From the NCBI GenBank assembly GCA_001584585.1, contig LSYV01000043.1, positions 885,503 to 902,330 on the forward strand: a stretch of DNA of 16,828 nt, written 5' to 3'. Below, in pieces: positions 1-9,492 of this stretch. The stretch's first letter is position 1. Every line of letters starts with the position of its first letter. The notes under the pieces were generated by a model. The model saw only the letters and a program-made list of their open reading frames with translations, was not told the DNA's origin and made no database searches. A program made the translations under genes and the position numbers. Origin of the DNA: Gonium pectorale (taxonomy: Eukaryota; Chlorophyta; Chlorophyceae; Chlamydomonadales; Volvocaceae).

Positions 1-801
1 TAGAGGGGGGGGCGGGGAGGGCGCGGGGTCCGGGGCTGGGAAGGCGTGTGGGGTGGGAAAGGGGGGGAAATGATGGGGTGGGGGGTGGGGGGCGCAGGAA
101 AGCGAGTAGGCAAGGGGGCTCTAGGGCTCAGCTGGGACGCGGGCAAGGACGCAGGCTAGGGCATGGGATGGATTTGGGTTGACATTGCGGGGGCTCGCCC
201 CGTCGGGCAGTTTGTCCCTGCCACGATGGAGAGGGGCACACACGTGCGGGCATGGGGGGGGACGGGGGGGGGGGGCGGGGCGGGCGGCAGACGCATGGGC
301 TGTCGGCCAGGCTGCTGGCTTTCCGCCTGTTGGGCTCTGCAATTTTATGGTGGGCGTGCTGTTCGCGACCCCACCACACACGCATGCATGCGTGCCGCTG
401 CCGGAAAAGACAGGTGGTGTGGTTGAGGGGCAGAGGGTAAGCGGGAGGATGCCGCGAGGGGCCGGCGCGTGGTGCGGGGCGTGGGCATGTGTCTCGACTA
501 CGGAGCCCCGGGTTGGTGGCAGGGGGCGGCTTCCCGCCGCCCGAGCCTGTGGCTGGCTGGCTGGGCCCCAGGGCACGAGTGGAGTGAAAGGCCGCCCTTC
601 CATGCTGCCCTTAGCTGCCCTCGCGCGCTTTGCTGCTCCCCTCTGTCGTCGCCGCCCCCTCCACCAACACCCTCCGCCGCCCCGTGTGCCCGCCCGGCCG
701 CTCGCCCGGCCGCTCCCCCTGCCGTCGCCCCCCTCCGCCCACACCCCTCCGCCGCCCCGTGTGTGTGTGCTCCCCGCCCCGCCTGCCCTCCCGCCCCGCA
801 G
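1..801 (+). other. Upstream intron sequence of the antiporter gene, G/C-rich
   Basis: No exon resembling the preceding NhaD helices was found here, so most or all of this stretch is probably intron ending at the AG at 800-801. The first 110 nt are dominated by G-runs (G-quadruplex-prone). The stretch at about 650-800 is C-rich, and within it a 19-nt sequence recurs at 670-688 and 745-763, duplicating part of the pyrimidine tract before the acceptor. A short 5' exon without clear family similarity could be hidden here. Confidence 0.5.
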
Positions 802-3800
802 GCTCTGGACTTGGAGATGGGCGAGTCGCTTGGTGAGGTGTCGGCGGTCATCTTCTTCCTGCTGGGGGCCATGACGGTGGTGGAGGTGGTGGACAGCCAC
901 CAGGGCTTCAAGGTGGGCGCGAGGGCGTGTGGGTGCGGGGGAGGGCGGGGGAGGGTGCGGGGGAGGGCGGGGGAGGGCGGGGGAGGGTGCGGGGGAGGGC
1001 GGGGGGCATTGGTTTGCATGGCGTTCTGTATAGAAGTATGCAGGATGCCCAGCCATCCCTATCCGCAAGAGGCTGCGGGGCGACTGGGTGGGTGGGTGGG
1101 TGAGGGCGTGGGTGGGTGGGTGGGTGCAGCAGGGTGTCGCAGAGAGGCCAGAGGGAACTACACACGGGCTGTGTGTATGCCCACGGGGCGGCAGCGGTGT
1201 AGGGTGCAACAAGGCATCGTAAGGATAAGCGAAGGAGTGCCGACACAACAAGGTCGTCCAGTAGGCCCCAACAGCATTATGGGCGTTCGGTAAGGCCCTT
1301 GAGCCCCTCCTTCGAGCCCCACCCTCCAGCCGCTCCCCTCGAGCCTCTCCCTCGAGCCCCTCCCTCAAGCCCTCCCCTCGAGCCCCTCCCTCGAGCCCCG
1401 ACAATGCTTGCAGCCATTCATGCCCTTCTCGCTCCTGGATGGCACGTTTCGCCCTCCCCCCTTAATGCAGATCATAACGCGGCGATCATATCCCCCCGCC
1501 TTTCTGTTACGTACCGCACGGGACTCTCTCCTTGTGTACAACCGGCCCTGCTGCCGTACGTTCGTACGCCGTACGCTCCCCTGGCCGCGCAGGTTATCAC
1601 GCAGTCCGTCCGGCCCTCCAGCCGCTCCCAGCTGCTGCTGGCCGTTAGCGCGCTGACATTCTTCATGAGCTCCGTGCTGGACAACCTGACCACCACCATC
1701 GTCATGGTGGCGCTGCTCAACAAGCTCTGCCCCGAGCCCGGTGGGTACGTGGGCGGGTGGGCGGGAGGGCCGCTCGTGTGCGCCCGCGGGCCCCGGCCAG
1801 CGGCGCCGCCTGGAGCAGGACATGCAGCCGATGTGAAAGGGGGGAGAAGGGGGAGGCAAGGTTATGGTGTAGCACGGGGGCATTCTCGGGGCGTGTGCGG
1901 GCTGTGGGCCTCTTCGGGACTCGCCAGCCTGTAAAGTTACCCCGTCCCCTCTACCCTTCCCTCTCCCACTCCCCTCCACCCACTCACTGCGCAGACACCC
2001 GGCGCTTCCTGGGCGCGGCGGTGGTGGTGGCGGCTAACGCGGGCGGTGCGTGGACGCCCATCGGTACGTGAGGCGCGGGCCCGTGCGGGCCCCCATGCCC
2101 GGGTGCTGTTGGTCTGCCTCCCGCCTGCAGTACCGTGTGCATCTCACGCCTGATTTTACGGGCGGGGCCGTGCTTTGCTGGGCTGTCTTTACCTGGATGA
2201 TACCTGTTCAGCCCCAGGACAGATCCGCGCGGAGGCAAGTGCCCCCCCCCATGCCCCTTGCCACGTTCCCGAGCCGGTGCGGTGTCTCCACTTCCCCGGT
2301 AACCTCCTGTCTAGTAAATAACGACCATGTGGTCACCACCGCCCTACCTCCTGACCCCCCCTGACCCCGTCCCCTCTCCCCGCTGGCCCCCCCCGCCCCC
2401 AGGCGACGTGACGACCACCATGCTGTGGATCCACGGCCAGATCTCCACCGCGCCCACCATGCGCGACCTGTTCCTGCCCTCGGCGGTGTCGGTCGCGCTG
2501 CCGGTGGCAGCCTGGGCGCTGACCGCCCCCGAGTTCAAAGACCGGGTGCGTCGACGGGGCGCGGGTTGTGGGGCCAAAGGGGGGGGGGCGTGCGCTCCAC
2601 AGCTTCGGCGGCCGACGCCCGCGTGTAGGAGCACCGGTCCGGTCAGTCTGGTATCATGTAACGGCGGCGACGGCGGCTGTAGCGGCGTGTACTGCGGCCG
2701 GTCTTCGGCCGAGCGGCTGGCTGGGTTGCGGCGTCAGGATCGCCCGGGAGGGAGAGAGCCCCGCCTTGCCTGGGTTGACGTTTTTGACGGGCGCGTTGGA
2801 CATGACGCTGAGTGGTAGGGTGGGGTTCCAACGTCCGGTCATACACGTCACGGTAAGCCGTATTACGTCGAACGGTTGCGTACGGTTGCGCCTCCCCCCC
2901 GCCCCACACGCACCCCGGCAAGCTGGGATGTAGCCGAGCCCTTGTATCCCAACCTCGCGCTGCCCCGAGCCTCACCGTACGTGATCCCGCGCAGGACTCA
3001 GCAGCCGACCGCGGCGCCGCGGCGGTGGCGCCCGCGCCCGCGCCGTCTGAGGCATCCGTCGCCGCCGCGGCCGCTGTCGTCAGCCCTGAGGCCGCCGAGG
3101 CGGCTCCCCCCCGCAGCAACCTGGTGCTGTCGGTGGGCCTGGGCAGCCTGCTGATGGTGCCGGTGCTGCGCGCCTGGGCGGGCCTGCCGCCGCACATGGG
3201 CATGCTGGCGTGCCTGGGCTTCCTGTGGCTGGTCACCGACGCCATCCACTTTGGCGAGGACAGGAGGTGCGGTGCGTGGGGTGGCGGGGCGCCGGGGCGG
3301 GGCGCTAAGAGGAGGTCGTGGGTTGCAATCGATAGTAGGACTCGAGGCGCAAGGTTCGCCGTGGGGCGCCACGCAGCCTCCTCGTCGGGGCGCAAGCGGG
3401 GCCGGGGGAGTGAATGTGGGGGAGGGAGACGTCGGGGAGTGGGCTTTCCTGCGCGGACTGCTGTTTGCGGCTCGGCATCGACGGTCCCTAAAGACGGGGG
3501 GGGGAGAGGAACGGCAGGGGCTGGGGCCGGGATGAGCGGGACTGCGGGTGCGGTGTGGAAGAGAGGACAGCACGCCGCACCGCACGCGGGCGCTCGTGCA
3601 GGCTGTGCCGTTGTGAGCGCGCCTGCGCAGCGGCTTGCGGCCCACACCGTACGTGTGACACATATGGTATATAGGGGTGTGGAGCACCAGAGTTGCGTGC
3701 AGGGCTGCAGGGTTGGCTGCTGGCGTGAGGCGTGAGGCGTGAGGGCGGAAGCGGGGGCGCGACGGGGCCGGTGGCGCAGCAAAACCCGATGAGTGTTGCG

Positions 3801-5428
3801 GGCGGGAGGCGCGAGGCGCGTGCGTGGCGGCTCCGTTGGGAAGGGCGGCCGCACCGCTCAGTTTGGGAGAGGAAGTACACGGGGCGTGCGAAAGGTTGCC
3901 GGGGATGCGGTCGTTGGTTGGTGAGGAAGCGGGGGGGCAGCAGGGGCGGCCCGCGGGGCAGCGGCAGTTGAGTGGCACGAGAGGCTGCGCCACGTTGACG
4001 GCTCTCACGGCTCTCTTCCCTCTCTTCTCTCCCGCGGGGCATCTGACCGACCGCCTCTCGTGGCGCTCAGATGTGCTCCAGGTCCGCATCGGCTGCGCTC
4101 CTGCTCGGGTGTTGCGCTCCCGGCGGCGCACTCTTCGCTGCGCACAGCTCTCAGCTCTCCCTCCCCACCCGGCCCGGCCCCGGCCCGGCCCCAGGCACCT
4201 GACGGTGTCCCAGGCGCTCAAGCGCGTGGACAGCGAGGCAGTGCTGTTCTTCACGGGGGTGCTGCTGGCGGTGGCGGCGCTGGACAAGGCGGGGCTGCTG
4301 CGGGAGGCGGCCGCAGCGCTGAGTGAGCTGGTGCCGCAGCAGGAGGTGCGCCGGGGTGCTGAGCGATGGTTTTGGGGGTGAGTTGGGGTGGGGTAGGAGA
4401 TATTGCAGGAGGGGAACGCGTCGCCGGGGGCGGGGTGCGGGTGGGGGCGCCTGCACGGGGCGCTGACGGAGCGGCCGGTCCAAGGTGATGGGCAGGTGTG
4501 ACGCAGGCACTGGCAGCAGCGGAGACCGCAATCAACACGTGTAGGACAGCGGCGTGCCTGTCCGTCGGTCTATGGCTATGGCGGCACGGCCTGTCCGTAC
4601 CCCTTTGACCCCGCTGCGCATGTGGCCGGCCTGTGTCTTGCCGTGCCTCCGCGCCATTGCTACCCCCTTCCCGTCCCTCCCGCCTCGGTCCCTTCCATCC
4701 CTGTTTACCCCTGACTTCTGCCCGCCTGCCCTGCCCCGCGCCCCTCCACCGCCCGCCCCCTGAGAAAGCTTTCGACCCTCTGAACCTCCTCGCCCCCCAC
4801 CCTGCCCCCCGCAGCTGGTCGCGGGCGTGATCGGGTTCGCGAGCGCCGTCGTGGACAACGTGCCGCTGGTGGCAGCGACCATGGGCATGTACGACATGCA
4901 GGCATTCCCTCAGGTACGGCGCTTCTGCCTCACGCTGCGGCAATGCGATGCAGCCAAACGGGCGCGGGGGGGCGGCGTTGGCAGGGCTCGAGGGGCGCCG
5001 GTGCAAGGTCCAACAGGCAGGAGGTGAAAGTCCGCTGCTTGCACTGCGCCGCCGCTGCTACCGCACTGCTACCACGTAACTTTCCAGGAACCAACATGCC
5101 CTCCCCCTCAATCCTTGTCATTGTTGTCAAGTCCCGTCAATGCATTGCGCCAAGCCCTAATGACTCACCGTCCTCGACACGCCACGTCGCCCTCATCTAC
5201 AACCGCCCCCAGGACTCCCCGCTGTGGCAGCTGATCGCCTACTGCGCCGGCACGGGCGGCTCGCTGCTCATCATCGGGTCGGCGGCCGGGGTGGCCTTCA
5301 TGGGCATCGACCGCTCCGCCTCCTTCGGCTGGTACGCCCGCGCCATCACGCCCTGGGCCACCGCCGGCTACCTGGCGGGCCTGGCCACCTACGTGCTGCA
5401 GCACACGCTGGCGCCGCACGCGGGCTGA
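802..5428 (+). CDS. NhaD-type Na+/H+ antiporter, probably plastid envelope (5' partial, 8 exons)
   Basis: Multi-spanning membrane protein expected to exchange Na+ for H+, like plant NHD1 of the chloroplast envelope. Exons: 802-912, 1593-1740, 1995-2063, 2403-2545, 2995-3266, 4195-4345, 4815-4913, 5213-5428. All introns are GT..AG and all phases agree, giving 402 residues to TGA at 5426-5428. Family motifs appear in the expected order: FFLLGAMTVVEVVDSHQGF (about residues 18-36), SSVLDNLTTTIVM (about 61-75), NAGGAWTPIGDVTTTMLWIH (about 101-120), LVTDAIHFGE (about 235-245), VVDNVPLVAATMGMYD (about 310-325), CAGTGGSLLIIGSAAGVAFM (about 343-362). The conserved Asp-Asn pairs within membrane segments are intact, so activity is plausible. 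An Ala/Pro-rich loop (about 158-198) looks expanded relative to plant homologues. The N-terminus, including any transit peptide and the first helices, lies left of the window. No TGTAA poly(A) signal was seen in the roughly 1.4 kb after the stop. Family identity is secure; plastid location is inferred from plant relatives. Confidence 0.93.
931..1006 (+). repeat. G-rich intronic minisatellite
   Basis: Imperfect tandem copies of a 10-12 nt unit of the form GGGGGAGGGC or GGGGGAGGGTGC lie in the first complete intron of the antiporter gene, starting about 20 nt after the donor at 913. The many runs of three or more G on the sense strand could form G-quadruplexes in DNA or nascent RNA. The stretch opens long frames on both strands that are artefacts of low complexity. 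Confidence 0.8.
1084..1125 (+). repeat. TGGG tetranucleotide microsatellite
   Basis: Two blocks of tandem GGGT units are separated by a short GAGGGC interruption. They lie in the same intron as the minisatellite at 931-1006 and are likewise G-quadruplex-prone. Confidence 0.85.
1298..1400 (+). repeat. Approximately 12-13 nt minisatellite, unit CTCGAGCCCCTCC
   Basis: About eight imperfect tandem copies of a C-rich unit containing CTCGAG or CTCAAG, with unit lengths of 10-14 nt. The array is intronic, about 190 nt upstream of the exon starting at 1593. Here the pyrimidine bias is on the sense strand, opposite to the G-rich arrays earlier in the intron. Confidence 0.8.
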
Positions 5429-7280
5429 GGACGTCACCCGGCTGTACCGTAGTCAGGAACTAACGGTCCCGTGAGGCGCGAAAGGAGGCACGAGAGAGGG
5501 CACTTGCGGCCCGAGGCGGATGTTGTGTGTGGGGCAGGAGCAGGGAACGCACACGGCGTGTGGCCCAACCGAGAGAGGGCACGTGAAGCCAGAGAGAGGA
5601 CACGTTAGGCTTAGATACCCCACACGGCGTGGTACGGGTACGGGCAAGAATTGGGCCGCAGGGCCGGGGGCGCTCGCATTAAGATGTGCACGCGTGGGAA
5701 GGGGGAGGGGCCGCCGGGCGGTTGGTTGCGGGAGAGCGCACGGCCGACCAGTCCCAACACGTCAAAGCATGGCGGCATGGCGGGGTGTGTGGGCTGGGAG
5801 GAGTAAGCAACCGCCGGCGGCCGCTTCACGCCGCTGTGAGCACACGCTAGACTACGCGCGCTCTTGGAAACTGAAGTGCCGAGTGGACGGGTGCCAGCGG
5901 AGTGTCACATGATTACACGGTTCAAGGACGCCGTGTGGCCTCTGCAGAGTGACTCGACTCTTTCTGTACGGGGCGTCGCTGCACGATGGGAGCAACACGA
6001 TGGGATGTTGGCTGTCCAATAGACCTAACGAGCTCTTGATGACTGACAACGAGCAAGTCGCAGGATGTGCCGTGAGCCGAACGAATGCCCGAAGGTTGGG
6101 GCTACGCGGCAGCTGGGTCGTGTGGTTGAGGGGGCGAGCGCACCAACCCCTCGTGCTGAGGGCCAAGGACGGACAGCAGCGGGCTATTAGCTCAAGGCCG
6201 AGTGGCAGCGTTGGCCGTTGGCTGCTTGCAACCGTGAAACTGATCTTGGCTGCTGGCAGTTGGAGTTGGGTGGTTACAGGGTAGTCAATGAGGCGAGCCT
6301 GCACAGGCGGGGGAGTAGGGTGTGTGACGCCGGTATTTGCCACGGATGGCACGACGCGATATGGCGTATTGGCCGACCGACGCGGCCTAATCATGGGCCG
6401 CCAACCCTTTTTGCTCGGAGCAAGTTTGTGTACTGCGATACCCCTTTGCTTTCATTTATCACCGCGAGTCTTTGTACGGCTGCGACAGGACCGGTATTGA
6501 TCATCAGTTCAGTTCAGGTTGGGTCGTCCGAATTGCAACGGACGACATGCTTTACAAGTGAAAAATGGCATGACTCAAACCCGCATACCGGCGCTGAGCT
6601 TCATTCCAGCGTTGCTACAATTGCCGTTACCGTTGTCCGTACAATAATCATTCGACCAGGTGATGCGGAAGAGGCATGTGCACTTCTGGTTGGTCCAGGC
6701 ACCGCCAGTTCGTGCGGTTAGCCCAGGTCCCGTCGCAACATGTCCTCATCTTCTTGGCCACGATGATGATACGCAAACCAAACCGCCCAGTACGGCATGC
6801 GTACGCTGCAACGACATGCGTCGCAGAGGCGCCCGGCATCTTCTCTCGTAAACCGCACCGCATGCTGTGCAAACGTAAGGGACGATAAATACAATGAACA
6901 TACAGAACAAAGGGCCCGGATTTGCCAATTTGCGATATCTTGGGCAGGCCCTTGTATCTCAAGCAGAAGAGCAAGCAAGGTTTCACGTCCAAACCGTCAG
7001 GGGAGCAGGTCCAGGGGCCTGCGCCCGCCGCCACTCACGTAACCCCGAGCTCACCTTGGAGCAATGGTGCCAACGCGTGCTAACAGGGCCCTCAGCGGCC
7101 CTGCACAGGCGGCCACGCGCCCCCGGGCGGGAGCTCGCCGCGGCCACACATCAACCGCGGCCAAAGTCGCGCCACCGAGAAACAACAGATACCGGTATTA
7201 CGGTGCAGTACATCTTCAATACCAAATGCGCAGTGAAATGTCAAGAGCATCCTGCGAGTCACCAGCAGCGAGGGCGCACA

Positions 7281-7309
7281 TTGCGTGGAGGCGGTCCGCC
7301 TCCACGCAA
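7281..7309. repeat. Perfect 29-nt palindrome (14-bp arms, 1-nt centre)
   Basis: Arms 7281-7294 and 7296-7309 are exact reverse complements around a single T at 7295; each arm begins or ends as TTGCGTGGAGGCGG or its complement. It would form a cruciform in DNA, or a strong hairpin in RNA with a few central bases left unpaired. It lies in the convergent spacer, about 780 nt beyond the DUF1764 stop on that gene's strand. Confidence 0.9.
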
Positions 7310-7382
7310 GCAGCACACCAACACGCGCCTCCAACGGTCAGTACGGTAAGCAGCCAACGGCACGCGGCAGAGAGCCGCCGAC

Positions 7383-7450
7383 CACCTTGCCTCCTGCCCC
7401 GGCGCCAACTTGCCTCCTGCCCCAGCGGCACCTTGCCCCTTGCCCTGGGG
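7383..7450 (+). repeat. Short minisatellite, about 23-nt unit
   Basis: Nearly three imperfect copies of a 22-24 nt unit beginning ACCTTGCCTCCTGCCCC. The third copy is more diverged. The repeat is intergenic. Confidence 0.65.
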
Positions 7451-8090
7451 CTGCCTGGCTCGCTCGCGCCGCACATGCCATGTTTCACGGCCATGCCTGG
7501 TCAATCGCAGCAGGTTCGGTTCCGCATCCTGGACCCGCATCCTGGTAGGCGTAGCTCAGAACGGCTCTGCCACCGAGTGCTGAGACGGAATCAATCCATG
7601 GACCATGCGGCCAAAGAGCGGGCTTGGGCCACCGGTGGCAGGCGGCAGTGCCTGTTTTGCAGCCGCCGGCCTCCTCCGGCCCCACGGGAGCCACCACGCC
7701 ACGCATGGGCGCATCCGTTCGCCCAACAGCACGGCAGCAGGTGGCCTCTGCGCCCACACCCGCACCGCCCTGAGCGCAGCCTTGCACCCGACACGACAGC
7801 CGCCGCGCCCCCGCACCGGTATCCCAGGTTCCCAGCCCTCCACGCGGGCGCCGCCAACATAACGTGCCGCCGCCGCCACGAGCTCGGAGCCCTCTTCTGG
7901 CCAGCGGCTGCGCCCTGCATGTCCGCCCAGGTGGCAGGGCTGCCTGTTCCAGCCAGCCGGCATGTGCAGTGCCTGCTGTGCGTCCCCGTCCCGGGCGTAG
8001 CGTCTCTTCCCACGGCCCCATAGCGGGCCTCTGAACTGGCCGAATTGAATCGGATCGGCTGTGCATTCCCCCGTGCACAGCGCCAAGTCC

Positions 8091-8995
8091 TCAGAAGCAG
8101 CAGTCGCAGTCAAAGGGGCACAGGTCCGTGTCCCCTCCCTTCTTGCCCAACCCCAGCTCGTCCTCGGTGTAGATGGCGAAGCCCTCCTCGGTGCGCTTAC
8201 GGCCCTTGCCCGCGTCCGCCCCAAAAATGTCGTCCTTGCTGCCCTCCACGCGCGGCTTCTTGGCGGGCTCGGCCTGGCAGTAAGGCATAGGGCGGAAGAG
8301 GTGGAAGGAGGGCGTGACTTCGGGATGCGAAGTTGGATGTGGGAGAGTAGGGGGGGGGGGCGGGGGCAGGTGGGGGAGAGTAGGAAGAGCGGGGCGGGGC
8401 GTTTGGCGATACGGGGCCGTGCGTCCTCTATGGCCATCCCCATCAGAGCGCCGACATGGCGGGCTCCGCATGGCGGGCTCGGCCTGGCAGTGTGAGCTGG
8501 GCATTTGCGGGTGCTGGACCTGGCACGCACCCGGATAGTCCTGGGGCGTGGAGTCAGTAAATGTAGGGATGACGTGCTTGATAGTGCACTCAACGGCCTT
8601 ACACCTTCAGTATGTCGGTATAGACACAAAAATACTCACACCCGGGTTGCCGCACTCAGCCCCGGACACGCCATGCTGTAACCCAGTAAACCCGCGTGTC
8701 GAAGATACGTGGGCACCGTGCACCGTGCGGTGCGCTAACTCACCTTCGCTGCATCCTCTGCTGCCCGCTTCTCAGCATTCTTCTGCACCTTCTCCTTTCC
8801 CGCGCTGAAAATGTCGTCAATTTCCGACTTCTTCGTCTTCTGTGCCTTCTCGGCCCCGTCGTTCGCGGGTTTCGCAATCACTTTGGCTTGGGGAGCTGCT
8901 GCTGCGGTCTCCTTTTCCTCCTCCTTCACGGGTTTCCTTGCCTTCGCGGTGCTGGCTTTCGCCGGCGATGTTCCGGCGGCCTGTTGCTTCCCCAT
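8091..8995 (-). CDS. DUF1764 family protein, 144 aa, two exons
   Basis: Small, highly charged eukaryotic protein of unknown function. On the minus strand exon 1 is 8995-8744 and exon 2 is 8273-8091. The intron (8743-8274) has a GTGAG donor and CAG acceptor and is phase 0. Residues 1-56 are Lys/Ala/Glu-rich and likely disordered. SEIDDIFSAGKEK (about 57-69) is the usual first DUF1764 motif. The second exon carries KKPRVEGSKDDIFG (about 89-102), GFAIYTEDELGLGK (115-128) and the diagnostic cysteine-rich end CPFDCDCCF (136-144) just before TGA. The length fits the family, and the ATG at 8995 is the only in-frame start before the Lys-rich leader. The strongly basic N-terminus could suit nuclear or nucleic-acid-associated work, but that is a guess. 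It is divergent from the CCD-like gene, with 497 nt between start codons. See the duplicated acceptor, which could give a 214-residue isoform. Confidence 0.9.
8261..8281 (-). repeat. 21-nt direct repeat, copy 1 (used splice acceptor)
   Basis: This exact 21-nt sequence recurs at 8471-8491, 210 nt away. It spans the intron end (minus-strand CTGCCAG) and the first codons of exon 2 (Ala-Glu-Pro-Ala) of the DUF1764 gene. Confidence 0.9.
8471..8491 (-). repeat. 21-nt direct repeat, copy 2 (potential alternative splice acceptor)
   Basis: Identical copy of 8261-8281 within the DUF1764 intron. It again presents CAG followed by codons for Ala-Glu-Pro-Ala. The 210-nt offset is a multiple of three, and the reading frame from here to exon 2 has no stop. 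Use of this acceptor (first base 8483) would keep the frame. A shorter local repeat, CATGGCGGGCTC, adjoins it at about 8455-8480. Confidence 0.85.
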
Positions 8996-9492
8996 CTAAC
9001 GCAGCTTTACGTCAGTTAGCGCGACCTCTATCTAAGAGCACTGAGTAAGGAATTAAAAGTCAGAGTCGGCGCTGTTAGAGAGGGTACCGAGGGAGCAAGT
9101 CGCTCCAGCCAGTCGCTTTCTAGTGAGAAACGTCCGAACCTCAGCTCGCAACTGCACTATCATTAAACACGGAGTGGCTGGCTATGGGTCGGTTAGTGAT
9201 GTACCAGAAGCGGTTGCGCTCCTTGCCTGCGCCGATAGCAATATCCAGGCTGATAACTGATAACTCACATGTCCATAATGCTTTCCGCTACTCGTTGACC
9301 TGGACTGCACGAGGGTTACTTGCCTTCACGATAGCGAGTTTGCTTGAAGTCGTGGCAAATGGCCACATACAGTGGCCAAATGAAAACGATGACTCTGCGA
9401 CATGCCGCTGAAGCAGGTTCGATGCCCGCACCACATGCCTTGCGCAAGACCCTGCAGTCGTGGTATGGCGTCCGTAGCCCTGAATATGATGC
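8996..9492. promoter_or_regulatory. Divergent intergenic region, likely promoters of the DUF1764 and CCD-like genes
   Basis: Comparatively AT-rich 497 nt between the two divergent start codons. No clear TATA box was found. Visible elements are TTACGTCA at 9007-9014, which on the minus strand reads TGACGTAA (a bZIP/CRE-like core 12 nt before the DUF1764 ATG); a tandem CTGATAA pair near 9250-9265; and an inverted repeat TGGCCAC/GTGGCCA at 9360-9366 and 9372-9378. Assignment as promoter rests on position only. Confidence 0.5.

Larger units (their letters stand above)
5429..8090. other. Convergent intergenic region, no convincing gene
   Basis: This lies between the 3' ends of the antiporter gene (+) and the DUF1764 gene (-). 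GC content falls clearly between about 5900 and 7000, where A/T-containing words are common. It then rises again at 7050-8090, where long open frames exist on both strands at once, a typical high-GC artefact. None encodes a recognisable domain. A sense TGTAA poly(A) signal was not seen after the antiporter stop. For the minus strand the nearest TGTAA (read as TTACA on +) is at 6552-6556, with others at 6274-6278 and 5913-5917. The 3' UTRs are therefore either long or use variant signals. Decayed mobile-element sequence is possible but not demonstrated. Confidence 0.55.

Noticed and set aside
2643..3854. 403-residue open frame on the minus strand over antiporter exons and introns
   Set aside because: It runs antisense to well-supported NhaD exons, is Pro/Arg/Ala-rich and has no family resemblance; a high-GC shadow frame.
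7548..7600. tRNA-like A box (TAGCTCAGAACGG at 7552) with a possible B box near 7588
   Set aside because: The second box matches poorly, and no D-arm, anticodon arm or acceptor stem could be folded; not a tRNA, at most a very degraded tRNA-derived repeat.
7064..8023. 319-residue plus-strand frame downstream of the DUF1764 gene
   Set aside because: Arg/Pro/His/Ala-rich with no domain, overlapped by equally long minus-strand frames; composition artefact, although a lineage-specific gene cannot be fully excluded.
7556..8629. 357-residue minus-strand frame running across the DUF1764 region
   Set aside because: It overlaps exon 2 of the DUF1764 gene in another frame and shows no recognisable motifs.
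9184..9411. 75-residue frame in the divergent intergenic region as a first exon of the CCD-like gene
   Set aside because: No donor with matching phase and no targeting-peptide character; the frame beginning at 9493 fits better.
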